This document shows, one piece after another, positions 1 through 8,755 of a stretch of 34,262 nucleotides of DNA. The position numbers and the translations under genes were made by a program. The DNA comes from Vibrio splendidus 12E03. Lineage in GTDB: Bacteria > Pseudomonadota > Gammaproteobacteria > Enterobacterales > Vibrionaceae. Every line of letters begins with the position of its first letter. Within the stretch, counting starts at the first letter, position 1. Under the pieces are notes generated by a model that was given only the letters and a program-made list of their open reading frames with translations, was not told the origin of the DNA and did not search any database. The DNA is taken from positions 1 to 34,262 of the forward strand of contig NZ_AJZD02000022.1 of NCBI RefSeq assembly GCF_000272105.2, read 5' to 3'.

Positions 1-30
1 GGCTCTGGCTCTGGCTCTGGCTCTGGCTCT
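1..30. repeat. Hexanucleotide tandem repeat, 5 copies, in parP
   Basis: Five perfect copies of ggctct open the window and may continue beyond it. In the parP frame they encode a Glu-Pro repeat. The unit is six bases, so slippage would change the length without shifting the frame. It probably forms a stiff acidic linker between the N-terminal motif and the CheW-like domain. Confidence 0.9.
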
Positions 31-179
31 TCAGATTGTGATTCGTCGCTCGACTCGTCAACAAAAAAGTCGTCAGATTCATAGCTTTCATCGCCTAACA
101 GCGCAGTAAAGTAGTCATCCAGAGCTTGTTCACTGGAAAGACTTGCCTGCGCCAATGTTGATTCTTTATTCGCGCTCAT
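1..179 (-). CDS. parP: ParP, CheW-like polar array protein (N-terminal part, cut by window edge)
   Basis: This is the N-terminal 59 codons of a gene that runs off the left edge. The ATG at 179 lies inside the end of parC, with a 14-bp overlap, which suggests translational coupling. The visible protein starts MSANKESTLAQ, then has an amphipathic segment SSEQALDDYFTALLGD (about residues 15-30), then becomes very acidic and ends in Glu-Pro repeats. No CheW domain is visible because it would lie outside the window. The name rests on position directly after a ParA-like gene behind cheB, the known Vibrio cheB-parC-parP-cheW order, and on an N-terminus that fits remembered ParP proteins. ParP joins CheA and receptors to the ParC-marked pole and stabilises arrays. 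A different CheW-domain protein is the main alternative. Confidence 0.75.
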   Translation of the reverse strand, partial: MSANKESTLAQASLSSEQALDDYFTALLGDESYESDDFFVDESSDESQSEEPEPEPEPE

Positions 180-948
180 TTATCGCCAACCTTTCGAGAT
201 AAATAAGCAACTGTTTATAAGCAAATACACCACGGCTACCCGATGCAAAATGAGAGGCTGGCAAGCGCTTTAGGCTCGCATCTCGAAACTTAGTATCAAT
301 CGGCACAGCAGATGTCCAAACTTGGTTTGGATAATCATCTTTGAGCTGCGTTAATGTTTGCAGTGAGGCTTTGGTTCGCTTGTCATACATCGTTGGGACA
401 ATCGTCACCTTAAACGGTGTTTTGCGAGACTTCTGCATGATGGTCAAAGTGCGAATCATACGCTCTAAGCCCTTCATCGCCAAAAATTCCGTCTGTACCG
501 GAATCAAAATACGATCACTCGCAGCCAATGCATTGACCATCATCACACCCAGAATTGGCGGGCAATCGATCAACACATAGTCGTAATCGTCTTTCAAAGC
601 GGCCAAAGCGCGTTTCAAGATCAACCCCATGCCGCTTCGATTTCCCATTACACGGTCTAATGTCGCCAAAGACATGTGCGCAGGAATAATATCGATACCT
701 TCGACTTCCGTTTGTAACAGTAAAGGTCTTACCGTCTGCGCGTTAAACTCACGCAACTGGAACAGATCAAACAGGCTCGATTCCACCGTATCTGAGTCGT
801 AACCCAGATAGGTGGTCAGTGATGCATGTGGGTCAGTATCAACCAACAGAACACGGTGCCCCTTCAACGCAAGTAAACCTGCTAGAGTCACGGTCGTGGT
901 CGTTTTACCAACACCACCTTTTTGATTTGCAACACTCCAAACAATCAT
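166..948 (-). CDS. parC: ParC, ParA-family ATPase for polar placement of chemotaxis arrays
   Basis: A 260-residue ParA/MinD-type ATPase. The deviant Walker A motif KGGVGKTT starts at residue 10, followed by DTDPHAS near 37 and the Walker B-like LIDCPP near 127. In vibrios this protein marks the old pole and recruits chemotaxis signalling arrays through ParP, so arrays are inherited by both daughters. It lacks a DNA-partition partner gene, which argues against a plasmid or chromosome partition role. The ATG at 948 is 10 bp after the cheB stop, and the 3' end overlaps the start of parP by 14 bp. It is expected to be cotranscribed with the che genes upstream. Older annotations often call it Soj or ParA. 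Confidence 0.9.
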   Translation of the reverse strand: MIVWSVANQKGGVGKTTTTVTLAGLLALKGHRVLLVDTDPHASLTTYLGYDSDTVESSLFDLFQLREFNAQTVRPLLLQTEVEGIDIIPAHMSLATLDRVMGNRSGMGLILKRALAALKDDYDYVLIDCPPILGVMMVNALAASDRILIPVQTEFLAMKGLERMIRTLTIMQKSRKTPFKVTIVPTMYDKRTKASLQTLTQLKDDYPNQVWTSAVPIDTKFRDASLKRLPASHFASGSRGVFAYKQLLIYLERLAINERE

Positions 949-958
949 TTCGATTTAC

Positions 959-2083
959 CTAAGCTAACCCAACTTCAACCAAGATCCTTTCCGCGATGCG
1001 GTCTAGAGGTAGGTCTTCAGTAGAAATGCCAGCTTTTGCTACAGCTTGAGGCATACCATATACAACACAACTATCTTCGTCTTGTGCCCAAATCGTCGAG
1101 CCCGCAGTTTTCAACATACGCGAACCTTCTCGACCATCTGCGCCCATACCGGTCAGTATCATAGACAATACTTTGTCGCCGTAGATCTTCGCTGCAGAGC
1201 CGAATGTGACATCCACACAAGGCTTGTAGTTCATGCGGTCGCCGCCATCGATAATTCTTAGACGTGCAGATCCTGCACGGCCATCCACCATCATCTGTTT
1301 ACCACCCGGAGCAAGATACGCCACTCCAGGTTTTAACACATCACCGTCTTGCGCTTCACGAACTTCAATCTTGCACAAGGTGTTCAATCGACTAGCAAAA
1401 GCAGCAGTGAATGTTGCTGGCATATGCTGAACTAACACAATGGGATGTGGATAGTTGGCAGGGATGCGAGTCAAAATCTTCTGTAGAGCAACTGGGCCGC
1501 CAGTCGACGTACCAATTGCTGTTAATTGATACTTCTTACCTGACGCTCTGAATTTCGCCGTTGATGCAACTGCAGGCTTCGCTGTGGAAGTCGCAGCTGC
1601 TGTTGGAATCGGTTGGCGCAATGGCGTAGATGTTGAAGTCGTTGTTGTCGCTCTCGGCGCAATAGGAGCACGACGCATAAATGCACGCTTTGCAGCAATC
1701 TGAATCACACGCTGTTGAAGCAATGCAACTGCATCGTCGCGGTTACGTGCAATGTCTTCAAACTTCTTAGGTAGGAAGTCGAGAGCACCTGCATCTAACG
1801 CATCTAACGTTGCTCTCGCTCCATCATGCGTTAACGATGAGAACATCAAAATAGGCGTTGGAGACGCGGCCATGATCTCACGAACGGCAGTGATGCCGTC
1901 CATGACAGGCATTTCAATGTCCATCGTGATTACGTCAGGTCTTAGCTGTTTCGCTTTTTCAACGGCTTCTTTACCGTTTACTGCAACATCAATGACTTCT
2001 AGGCGAGCCTCTGAGTTGATGATCTCGCTAACGCGACGACGAAAAAAACTCGAATCATCAACGACTAATACTTTAATCGCCAT
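959..2083 (-). CDS. cheB: CheB, receptor methylesterase/glutamine deamidase
   Basis: A 374-residue CheB, a usual length. An N-terminal receiver domain (1 to about 120) carries the acidic pair D9/D10 and phosphoacceptor D55 in TMDIEMP. A Thr/Ala/Pro-rich linker (about 140-178) follows. The C-terminal methylesterase domain has the catalytic triad S193 (GTSTGG), H220 (QHMP) and D316 (GMGADG). It removes methyl groups from receptor glutamates after phosphorylation by CheA, giving adaptation. The start at 2083 has a good ribosome site (AAGGA) and lies 13 bp after cheA. No cheR is visible in this window, so the matching methyltransferase must be encoded elsewhere. Confidence 0.97.
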   Translation of the reverse strand: MAIKVLVVDDSSFFRRRVSEIINSEARLEVIDVAVNGKEAVEKAKQLRPDVITMDIEMPVMDGITAVREIMAASPTPILMFSSLTHDGARATLDALDAGALDFLPKKFEDIARNRDDAVALLQQRVIQIAAKRAFMRRAPIAPRATTTTSTSTPLRQPIPTAAATSTAKPAVASTAKFRASGKKYQLTAIGTSTGGPVALQKILTRIPANYPHPIVLVQHMPATFTAAFASRLNTLCKIEVREAQDGDVLKPGVAYLAPGGKQMMVDGRAGSARLRIIDGGDRMNYKPCVDVTFGSAAKIYGDKVLSMILTGMGADGREGSRMLKTAGSTIWAQDEDSCVVYGMPQAVAKAGISTEDLPLDRIAERILVEVGLA

Positions 2084-2096
2084 ATTTATCCTTAAA

Positions 2097-4280
2097 TTAA
2101 ATTCTTGACGCAGCTGCGTACTGCTTCAACAAGTCCGGCACATCTAGAATCAATGCAATGTGTCCGTCACTTGTAATTGTCGCGCCTGCCATTCCTGGTG
2201 TGCCTTGCAGAAGCTTATCAAGCGGCTTGATCACGACTTCTTCTTGACCGATAAGCGTATCGACAACAAAACCAACACGTTGGCTACCAAGTTGTACGAT
2301 AACAACATGGCCGTGTCCTTTGCGCAGTTCAACAATACCCGCTTTAGGTGCAAGCCAGTTTTGCAAGTAGAACAACGGAATAGACTTATCGCGAACGATG
2401 ATCGTCAGCTGACCATCAACCACGTTTGTGCGGCTTAAATCTAGGTGGAAGATCTCGTTAACCGATGCCAATGGCAACGCAAATGGGTGACCCGCAACAC
2501 CGACCATTAAGGTTGGTAGAATCGCTAGGGTTAGTGGAACCTTGATAGTGATCTTGGTGCCCTGTCCCATTTCTGAATCAATATCAATAGAGCCGTTCAG
2601 TGTGTTGATCGCTGTTTTCACAACGTCCATACCCACACCACGACCAGAGATATCCGAGATCTGCTCTTTGCTTGAGAAGCCAGGAGCAAAAATCAAGTTG
2701 AAACACTCTTTATTCGATAAACGAGACGCTGCATCTTCATCCATCAGGCCACGTTTAACCGCGATAGCACGAAGCTTATCAGGGTCCATACCGCCACCGT
2801 CATCAACGATAGCCAGTTCAATGTGGTCACCTTCTTGAGAGGCAGACAGAATCACTTTACCCGTTCTAGATTTACCTGCTGCAACACGGTCGTCTGGCAT
2901 TTCGATACCATGATCGACAGAGTTTCTCACCAAGTGAATCAGGGGATCAGCAAGTGCTTCTACTAAGTTTTTATCAAGATCCGTTTCTTCGCCACGCATT
3001 TCAAGAACGATGTCTTTCTTCAAGCTACGAGCAAGGTCACGGACAACTCGTGGGAAGCGACCAAATACTTTCTTGATCGGCTGCATACGAGTCTTCATTA
3101 CCGCACCTTGTAGGTCTGCAGTAACAACATCTAAGTTAGAGACAGCTTTCGACATTTCTTCGTCGTTGCTGTTAAGGCCAAGGCTGACGAGTCGGTTACG
3201 CACCAATACCAGTTCACCTACCATGTTCATGATGGTGTCCAGTGTTGATGTATCAACGCGAACTGTTGCTTCAGCTTGCTGCTTCTTAGCCGGTGCTTTA
3301 ACTTCAGCTTTTGCTGGAGCGCTCGGTTTCGGCTCAGCTTTAACGGCAACTGGCGCAGCAGGTTTAGGCGTAGCTTGAGGTGCTACTGCCTTAACTTCTG
3401 CTGGCTTAGTCGCGGCATCCAATTCTTCAATCGAAGGTCCATTACCTGAGCCATGTAGTTGGTCAAGTAACTTCTCGAACTCTTCGTCAGTCATCAGATC
3501 ATCGCCTTCAGACATCGCCGAAACAGGTGCTGCTGGCGGTGGAGGAGGCGTTGAACTTGCCGCTGTCGGGCTCTTACCCGCACCGTGCAATTCATCTAAT
3601 AACTTTTCAAATTCGTCATCAGTAATATCACCACTGTCAGCAACAGACTGAGGTGCAGCGGGTGCTGGCGGCGGTGTTGGTGCAGAAGGCGCTGTTGGTG
3701 AACCACCTTTACCGTGAAGCTCATCAAGCAAGCGTTCAAACTCATCTTCAGAGATATCATCGACTGAAGATGCATTGATGTTTGAGCTTTCAGCAGTAGG
3801 TTCCGGAGCAATAACAGGCTCAGGCGCTGCAACAACAGGTTCAGGGATAATAGGTGCAGGCGCTTCTACTGGTGCCACTTCATCCGCAGACTCTGGTTTA
3901 CAGAGACGGTGAAGTTCATCCAATAAAGATTGGTCGGCTGGCACTAAAGGTTCCTGATCTTGCACGGCGCGAAACTGTACATTGACTGTATCTAGCGCCT
4001 GCAGCATGGTATCCATCAAACCTGATGTTACGCTGCGTTGGCCGTTTCGCAGAATGTCGAACACATTCTCAGCACCATGACAAGTATCCACCAGCTCAGT
4101 TAATGCTAGGAAACCAGCACCACCTTTTACTGTATGGAAACCACGGAAAATAGCATTTAATAGGTCTTTGTCGTCAGGGTTATTCTCAAGCTCTACCAGT
4201 TGTTCTGATAGGAGTTCAAGGATCTCTCCTGCTTCGACTAAAAAGTCCTGAAGAATATCTTCGTCTAAATCGTAGCTCAT
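2097..4280 (-). CDS. cheA: CheA, chemotaxis histidine kinase with three linker repeats
   Basis: A 727-residue CheA. The P1 domain carries the phosphorylated H49 ([10 protein letters not shown]). Dimerisation begins near 338, the ATPase domain has the N box (NSVDHG, about 453-458), G1 (DDGGGMD, 493-499) and G2 (GRGVGMD), and the CheW-like P5 domain spans about 590-720. Between P1 and P3, residues 130-335 form a Pro/Ala-rich linker with no recognisable compact P2 domain. It instead holds three copies of an acidic motif of the type [12 protein letters not shown] at about 174-192, 218-233 and 261-277. In Vibrio a linker region of CheA (LID) is reported to bind ParP. The kinase phosphorylates CheY and CheB. 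It starts 9 bp after cheZ. Confidence 0.97.
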   Translation of the reverse strand: MSYDLDEDILQDFLVEAGEILELLSEQLVELENNPDDKDLLNAIFRGFHTVKGGAGFLALTELVDTCHGAENVFDILRNGQRSVTSGLMDTMLQALDTVNVQFRAVQDQEPLVPADQSLLDELHRLCKPESADEVAPVEAPAPIIPEPVVAAPEPVIAPEPTAESSNINASSVDDISEDEFERLLDELHGKGGSPTAPSAPTPPPAPAAPQSVADSGDITDDEFEKLLDELHGAGKSPTAASSTPPPPPAAPVSAMSEGDDLMTDEEFEKLLDQLHGSGNGPSIEELDAATKPAEVKAVAPQATPKPAAPVAVKAEPKPSAPAKAEVKAPAKKQQAEATVRVDTSTLDTIMNMVGELVLVRNRLVSLGLNSNDEEMSKAVSNLDVVTADLQGAVMKTRMQPIKKVFGRFPRVVRDLARSLKKDIVLEMRGEETDLDKNLVEALADPLIHLVRNSVDHGIEMPDDRVAAGKSRTGKVILSASQEGDHIELAIVDDGGGMDPDKLRAIAVKRGLMDEDAASRLSNKECFNLIFAPGFSSKEQISDISGRGVGMDVVKTAINTLNGSIDIDSEMGQGTKITIKVPLTLAILPTLMVGVAGHPFALPLASVNEIFHLDLSRTNVVDGQLTIIVRDKSIPLFYLQNWLAPKAGIVELRKGHGHVVIVQLGSQRVGFVVDTLIGQEEVVIKPLDKLLQGTPGMAGATITSDGHIALILDVPDLLKQYAAASRI
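3450..3761 (-). repeat. Three tandem linker repeats within cheA
   Basis: This stretch encodes CheA residues 174-277 and contains three copies of a 13-16 residue motif (core E/D-E-F-E-K/R-L-L-D-E/Q-L-H-G), spaced 43 and 44 residues apart and separated by Pro/Ser/Ala-rich spacers. The copies are nearly identical in protein but the DNA differs, so this is an old, conserved duplication rather than a recent one. A partial fourth copy (SLLDELHRL, residues 118-126) closes the P1 domain. Confidence 0.9.
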
Positions 4281-4289
4281 ACGTTACCT

Positions 4290-5021
4290 TTAAAATCCAA
4301 GACTGGATAACAAATCGTCGACTTCATCTTGAGATGCGACAGCGTCTTCGCGCTCTTCTGGGTTCATAATTGGACCTTCAGGCGCAATCGATGCTTTCTT
4401 CTCTGACTCTGGAGTTGGCTCTTTTTGATTCGCACCGAATACCGTGAGAATCTCGACCAAACGTCCTTCCACCTCATTCACCAAGGTAATAACTTTGCTG
4501 ATTATCTGCCCAGTTAAATCTTGGAAATCCTGAGCCATCAAGATTTCAGTCAATTGTCCGCGTAGTTCAGTACTATCGCCTTCTACTTGGACAAGCAATC
4601 CATCAATGCGGTGACATAAAGCTTTAAATTGTGCCAGCTCAATGCGGCCATGCATCAGTTCATTCCATTGAGGCCTTACTTGAAGTAAACACTCGTGTAG
4701 GTTGTCTGCGATTGGCATACAGCGATCGACAGCGTCCATCGTCTTATTTGCCGCAACTTCCGTTTTATCAATGACATACTGAAGGCGATCCCTTGCATCA
4801 GGGATTTCGTCATTTGCGATAACGCTGATGCGTTCATCGAAATTGAATTGAGTCAAAGAGTCGTGGAGGTCGCGTGTCAGACTTCCTATTTCTTGAAGCA
4901 TTGGATTGTCTTGAAGACTAAAGTTATCTTCATAAATGCTTCTCACAAGAGAATCAGCATTTTGCTGCTCATCGTTCTCAAGCAGCTCTACTAATTTTTT
5001 TGCTTGTTCTAATGAAATCAT
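4290..5021 (-). CDS. cheZ: CheZ, CheY-phosphate phosphatase
   Basis: I place the start at the ATG at 5021, giving 243 residues beginning MISLEQAKKL, as in remembered Vibrio CheZ. An in-frame ATG at 5045 would add eight residues and cannot be excluded. The protein is mostly helical. The catalytic motif QDFQDLTGQ (164-172) contains the Asp and Gln (D168, Q172) equivalent to E. coli D143 and Q147. The C-terminal peptide SQDEVDDLLSSLGF is the CheY-binding tail. It dephosphorylates CheY-P and so ends the switching signal. A 105-bp gap separates it from cheY, with no promoter I recognise in it, and it is followed by cheA after 9 bp. Confidence 0.95.
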   Translation of the reverse strand: MISLEQAKKLVELLENDEQQNADSLVRSIYEDNFSLQDNPMLQEIGSLTRDLHDSLTQFNFDERISVIANDEIPDARDRLQYVIDKTEVAANKTMDAVDRCMPIADNLHECLLQVRPQWNELMHGRIELAQFKALCHRIDGLLVQVEGDSTELRGQLTEILMAQDFQDLTGQIISKVITLVNEVEGRLVEILTVFGANQKEPTPESEKKASIAPEGPIMNPEEREDAVASQDEVDDLLSSLGF

Positions 5022-5126
5022 CCTGAATTCGGCCTTACTCCGCATACTTTGTGCGCTTAGGCTATCGAGATAAACAGATAACTTATCAGTCAGTGTTTAC
5101 CTAGAAGTGCCTAAATTTATTGATGC

Positions 5127-5519
5127 TTATAAGCGATCAAAAATCTTATCAAGTTTCTCTTTCAGCGTTGCAGCAGTGAAAGGCTTCACAATGTAACCAT
5201 TAACACCCGCTTGCGCAGCTTCGATGATCTGCTCACGCTTCGCTTCAGCTGTGATCATAAGCACTGGAAGGTGCTTAAGTTCTGCGTCTGCGCGAATGTG
5301 TTTAAGCAGGTCAATCCCTTGCATGCCTGGCATGTTCCAGTCAGTTACCACGAAATCAAATTCGCCTTTTTTCAGCATAGGTAACGCGGTCAAGCCATCA
5401 TCTGCTTCTTGAGTGTTGTTGAAACCTAAATCGCGAAGTAGGTTTTTAACAATTCGGCGCATCGTTGAAAAATCATCAACAATGAGAATTTTCATGTTTT
5501 TGTTCAAATTAGCCTCCAC
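5127..5519 (-). CDS. cheY: CheY, single-domain response regulator that acts on the flagellar switch
   Basis: A stand-alone receiver domain. With the GTG at 5519 it has 130 residues, and phosphoacceptor D60, T90 and K112 match the numbering used for V. cholerae CheY3. After phosphorylation by CheA it binds FliM and changes rotation. The start is uncertain. The only strong ribosome site (GGAGG) overlaps codons 1-3 of the GTG reading and lies 5 bp before a TTG at codon 5 (5507), while the ATG at codon 9 (5495) is about 17 bp away. The TTG may therefore be the true start. All options keep the domain intact. It follows fliA by 18 bp. Confidence 0.96.
   Translation of the reverse strand: MEANLNKNMKILIVDDFSTMRRIVKNLLRDLGFNNTQEADDGLTALPMLKKGEFDFVVTDWNMPGMQGIDLLKHIRADAELKHLPVLMITAEAKREQIIEAAQAGVNGYIVKPFTAATLKEKLDKIFDRL
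5513..5517 (-). promoter_or_regulatory. Shine-Dalgarno GGAGG that bears on the cheY start
   Basis: On the minus strand GGAGG sits inside the commonly annotated start of cheY, directly after the first bases of the GTG codon. The spacing is right for the TTG at 5507 and wrong for the GTG at 5519 or the ATG at 5495. This supports initiation at TTG, which is inference. Confidence 0.55.
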
Positions 5520-5537
5520 TGAATAGGATCAGTGTTG

Positions 5538-6272
5538 TTAGTCGTTCTGTGTCCAAGCACTTAACTTAGTGCGTAAACGCTGCATAGATTGGCTCAGTAT
5601 TTGGCTGACACGAGATTCGCTGACACCTAACACTTCCCCAATCTCTTTTAAATTGAGTTCTTCGTCGTAATAAAGCGAAAGCACAAGGCCTTCCCTTTCC
5701 GGAAGTTGTTTTATCGAACCGATCAAAGCTTGGCGGAATGACTCATCAGCAACCCCTTGAAAAGGCGTATTATCTTGAGAGTCTTCATTCGGAGATATTA
5801 CATCATCTGAGACGCCTAAATCTTCGATTCCAACCAGTCTTGAGCAATTAATGTCAGTTAAAGCACTGTGATATTGCTCTAAGCTGAGCCCCATGTGTTT
5901 TGCCACTTCGGCATCACTCGGGTCACGGTTGAGGATACCCTCTAATTCCGCGATTGCACTGCTGATTTCTCGATTGTTTTTATGAACCGATCTCGGTACC
6001 CAATCCCCACGGCGAATGTCATCCAACATTGCCCCGCGAATTCGAATACCAGCATACGTCTCAAAGCTTGCACCTTTGGTACCATCATAGTTTTGTTGCG
6101 CTTCAATCAAGCCGATCATGCCAGCTTGAATTAAGTCATCAACCAATACATTAGGCGGTAATCGCCCCAACAAGTGATGAGCGATACGTTTAACCAACAC
6201 AGAGTACTTCTCAAAAAAAGCCTGTTGGCTATTGTGATTAGCGTGTTGATCGTAAGTAAGCGCTTTATTCAC
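5538..6272 (-). CDS. fliA: FliA, flagellar sigma factor sigma-28
   Basis: A sigma-28 of 244 residues from the GTG at 6272 (MNKALTYDQH). An adjoining TTG at 6275 would add one residue. GAGG lies 9 bp before the GTG. Region 2 includes DDLIQAGMIGL and the -10-recognition segment around SFETYAGIRIRGAMLDDIRRGDW. Region 4 includes the helix-turn-helix LKEIGEVLGVSESRVSQI. It directs RNA polymerase to late flagellar genes, including the flagellin promoter in this window. The GTG overlaps the end of flhG by 8 bp, so the two are likely translationally coupled. In this family FlgM holds the protein inactive until the hook is finished. flgM is not in the window. Confidence 0.97.
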   Translation of the reverse strand: MNKALTYDQHANHNSQQAFFEKYSVLVKRIAHHLLGRLPPNVLVDDLIQAGMIGLIEAQQNYDGTKGASFETYAGIRIRGAMLDDIRRGDWVPRSVHKNNREISSAIAELEGILNRDPSDAEVAKHMGLSLEQYHSALTDINCSRLVGIEDLGVSDDVISPNEDSQDNTPFQGVADESFRQALIGSIKQLPEREGLVLSLYYDEELNLKEIGEVLGVSESRVSQILSQSMQRLRTKLSAWTQND

Positions 6273-7152
6273 CAAATGGTTCCTCTATAAATTCAGTACG
6301 ATTCAGCAGCCTTTCAACAAAGAACTCCAAGTGTCCGCTCGGTGTTTTTGGTATTGGCCAGGTCAATGCTTTGTTAGCCAAAGAACTGATTGCCAATGCA
6401 GCTGGAGAGCGAGGAAACGCATCGACTACGATTTTCTGTCTCTTGACTGATTGACGTACTTTATCATCTAAAGGAATACATGCTACGAGTTCGAGGCTCA
6501 CATTCAAGAAGCGCTCTGTGACCAAAGTCAACTTTGCAAATAATTCTCGGCCTTCGCGGTAGCTTCTGACCATATTTGCAACAACTTTGAATCGCTGAAC
6601 TTGGTGTTCTCTGCTTAAAAGCTTAATCAAAGCATATGCATCCGTGATCGAGGTAGGTTCATCACATACCACAACAACCACGTCTTGCGCCGCTCTTGAG
6701 AAGCTGATCACCATGTCCGAAATACCGGCTGCGGTATCAACCAACAAGATGTCCATCTCGTCTTCAAGCGAACCGAATGCGCGAATCAAACCAGCATGCT
6801 GAGCGTGTGAAAGTTCTGTCATGCTTTGTGTGCCCGATGTCGCTGGAATAATTTTAATTCCGTGCGGACCTTCGACAATCGCATCCTTAAGTTCACATTC
6901 GCCAGCCAACACATGCCCAAGGTTTCGTTTAGAACGAATACCTAGCATGATATCGACGTTCGCTAGCCCTAAATCGGCATCTAGCACCATGACTTTTTTG
7001 CCTTGGCGCGCCATGCAAATAGCCATACCTAACGTCACATTAGATTTACCAACGCCTCCCTTACCACCGGTTACAGCGATAACTTTTGTGAGTGAAGGCT
7101 TGGTTAAGCGACGGAGGCCGCTAGCTTGATCATGTATCATATTTTCATTCAT
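6265..7152 (-). CDS. flhG: FlhG (FleN/YlxH), MinD-like ATPase limiting flagellar number
   Basis: I choose the ATG at 7152 (MNENMIHDQASGLRRL), giving 295 residues, the usual Vibrio length, rather than an upstream in-frame start that would overlap flhF. The N-terminal DQASGLR (8-14) matches the DQAxxLR motif by which FlhG stimulates the FlhF GTPase. The deviant Walker A motif is GGKGGVGKS (29-37), followed by DADLGLANVD and LLVDTAAG. A C-terminal amphipathic segment (about 265-290) would serve membrane contact. FlhG antagonises FlhF and, in polar flagellates, the FlrA/FleQ regulator, keeping one flagellum per pole. The start is 13 bp after the flhF stop. Confidence 0.96.
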   Translation of the reverse strand: MNENMIHDQASGLRRLTKPSLTKVIAVTGGKGGVGKSNVTLGMAICMARQGKKVMVLDADLGLANVDIMLGIRSKRNLGHVLAGECELKDAIVEGPHGIKIIPATSGTQSMTELSHAQHAGLIRAFGSLEDEMDILLVDTAAGISDMVISFSRAAQDVVVVVCDEPTSITDAYALIKLLSREHQVQRFKVVANMVRSYREGRELFAKLTLVTERFLNVSLELVACIPLDDKVRQSVKRQKIVVDAFPRSPAALAISSLANKALTWPIPKTPSGHLEFFVERLLNRTEFIEEPFGE

Positions 7153-7165
7153 ATTTATCCGCCGC

Positions 7166-8728
7166 CTAGAGCCCTTCAGAATCGCTATTCCAGTAATGAG
7201 GTTCATTCTCTGTAGATTTTTCTAATAACTCATTGGCCTTAGCAATCATGTACTTTGGCTGAGCTATAACGATATCTTCAGGAACTCGTTGACCATTTGC
7301 TATGTAAGCAACTGGTAATGCATTTTGTATTACGACACTGATGAATTCACCGAGACTTAGGGATTCATCCAGCTTAGTCATGATGCATCCCGACAACGGG
7401 ATTCTTCTAAAGTGTTCAATTGTTTCTTGCAGCACTTTGCGTTGCGCGGTTGCAGGCAACACAAGGTAGCTATTGATAACGGAACCACTCTCTTGCATCA
7501 ATGTGTCTAACTGCTCAGATAGGCGAACATCTCGTTGTCCCATGCCTGCAGTATCGACCAGAATCAGGCGACGATTACGTAACTGATATATTACATCGGC
7601 CAGTTCGCTAGAATCTTTAGCAACTCTTACAGGACAACCCATAATTCGACCGTAGATCGATAACTGCTCATGTGCACCTATACGATATGTGTCAGTTGTC
7701 ACTAGTGCGACGTTATCAGCGCCATATTCCATGGCGGCACGTGCAGCTAGCTTTGCAACAGTCGTTGTTTTACCCACGCCGGTTGGGCCAAGTAGAGCCA
7801 CAATACCGCCGCGTTTTAAAATATCTTTTTGTGTAACAGAGATTTGGTCTGCAACCAGAGCTAACAGAGCCTTCCACGCACGTGCAGGTTTAGTATCTTC
7901 AGGAATGTAACACGCCATTTGATCGGCAAGCTCTGCAGATACACCCATACGCTCAAGGCGCTTAATAAGCATCGCTCTGAGCGGTTCACGACGCTCAACT
8001 TCTTGCCACATTAACCCGGAAACTTGATGCTCTAACAGACGACGAATTGAGGTCATCTCTTCACGCATCGTTTCCATTTCAGTATCAGAACCTTTGGATT
8101 GAGTATTCTCTCGACCACGATCATAACGGGTCGGATCCAAGCGAGGTGCCGGGCGCTCTACTCTGCGGTCTTCAGCAATTAACTTAGACAACCCCGTTTC
8201 ACGAGCAAATGCAGAATCAAGATTTCCGTGAGACTGTTGGTTACCGTGAGATTGCTGATGGCCATGAGACTGCAAATTGCTTTGACTCTGATGACTATGA
8301 GGCTTATGACCCGTGCTTGATTGGCGATTGAGCAATGCTGACAATGAATCTTCATTTTCAGCACGATGCTGTGGCTCATCATCGGCGCCATGACTGTATT
8401 GCTTTAGCATGTTCGCAAAGCGTTTGGTCATTGAGCGTCCACCTTCAGCATTCGACTGTAGGCTAACCTTGTCATCGTCTAATTGACGTCGCCCTGCAGG
8501 AGCTGCGGGCGCGGCCATTTGCGTATATTGGCTTTGTGCAGGCTGCTGAGGTTTATTTAGTCTCTGGCTTGCTGTTGAAGGGCTAGATTCGCCATCAATA
8601 GCGGCAACAATTTCCACGCCACTTGCGACCTTTTTGTTAGACATGATCACCGCCTCTGAGCCAAGTTCTTCTTTAACTTGGAGCAGCGCCGTTCGCATAT
8701 CTTTTGCAAAAAATCGTTTAATTTTCAA
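7166..8728 (-). CDS. flhF: FlhF, SRP-type GTPase that places the polar flagellum
   Basis: A 520-residue FlhF starting from a TTG at 8728 (MKIKRFFAKD), the family's conserved start, with only a moderate ribosome site. The N-terminal B domain (1 to about 200) is disordered and contains a His/Gln/Ser-rich repeat (about 141-168). The NG domain follows: G1 GPTGVGKTT (314-322), DTYR (346-349), G3 DTAG (392-395) and G4 TKLD (451-454). It is related to Ffh/FtsY and acts at the pole to recruit the first flagellar parts, such as FliF. Amounts are balanced by FlhG, encoded next. The rare TTG start may limit its synthesis, which is inference. It lies 27 bp after flhA. Confidence 0.97.
   Translation of the reverse strand: MKIKRFFAKDMRTALLQVKEELGSEAVIMSNKKVASGVEIVAAIDGESSPSTASQRLNKPQQPAQSQYTQMAAPAAPAGRRQLDDDKVSLQSNAEGGRSMTKRFANMLKQYSHGADDEPQHRAENEDSLSALLNRQSSTGHKPHSHQSQSNLQSHGHQQSHGNQQSHGNLDSAFARETGLSKLIAEDRRVERPAPRLDPTRYDRGRENTQSKGSDTEMETMREEMTSIRRLLEHQVSGLMWQEVERREPLRAMLIKRLERMGVSAELADQMACYIPEDTKPARAWKALLALVADQISVTQKDILKRGGIVALLGPTGVGKTTTVAKLAARAAMEYGADNVALVTTDTYRIGAHEQLSIYGRIMGCPVRVAKDSSELADVIYQLRNRRLILVDTAGMGQRDVRLSEQLDTLMQESGSVINSYLVLPATAQRKVLQETIEHFRRIPLSGCIMTKLDESLSLGEFISVVIQNALPVAYIANGQRVPEDIVIAQPKYMIAKANELLEKSTENEPHYWNSDSEGL
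8226..8279 (-). repeat. 18-bp tandem repeat, three degenerate copies, in flhF
   Basis: Three adjoining 18-bp units (8226-8243, 8244-8261, 8262-8279) encode repeated QSHGxQ-type hexapeptides in the disordered part of FlhF. The run is rich in His and Gln. Unit length is a multiple of three, so copy number can vary between strains without a frameshift. Confidence 0.85.
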
Positions 8729-8755
8729 TTCGATCGTCCGTTCTAATTAGGCGGC

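Noticed and set aside
341..1430. Plus-strand open frames over parC and cheB
   Set aside because: They lie opposite well-supported genes, show no family features and no ribosome sites. They are antisense shadows.
3596..3835. A Leu-rich 79-codon frame on the minus strand inside cheA
   Set aside because: It is an out-of-frame reading of the repeated linker of cheA. The repeated DNA alone explains its regular composition.
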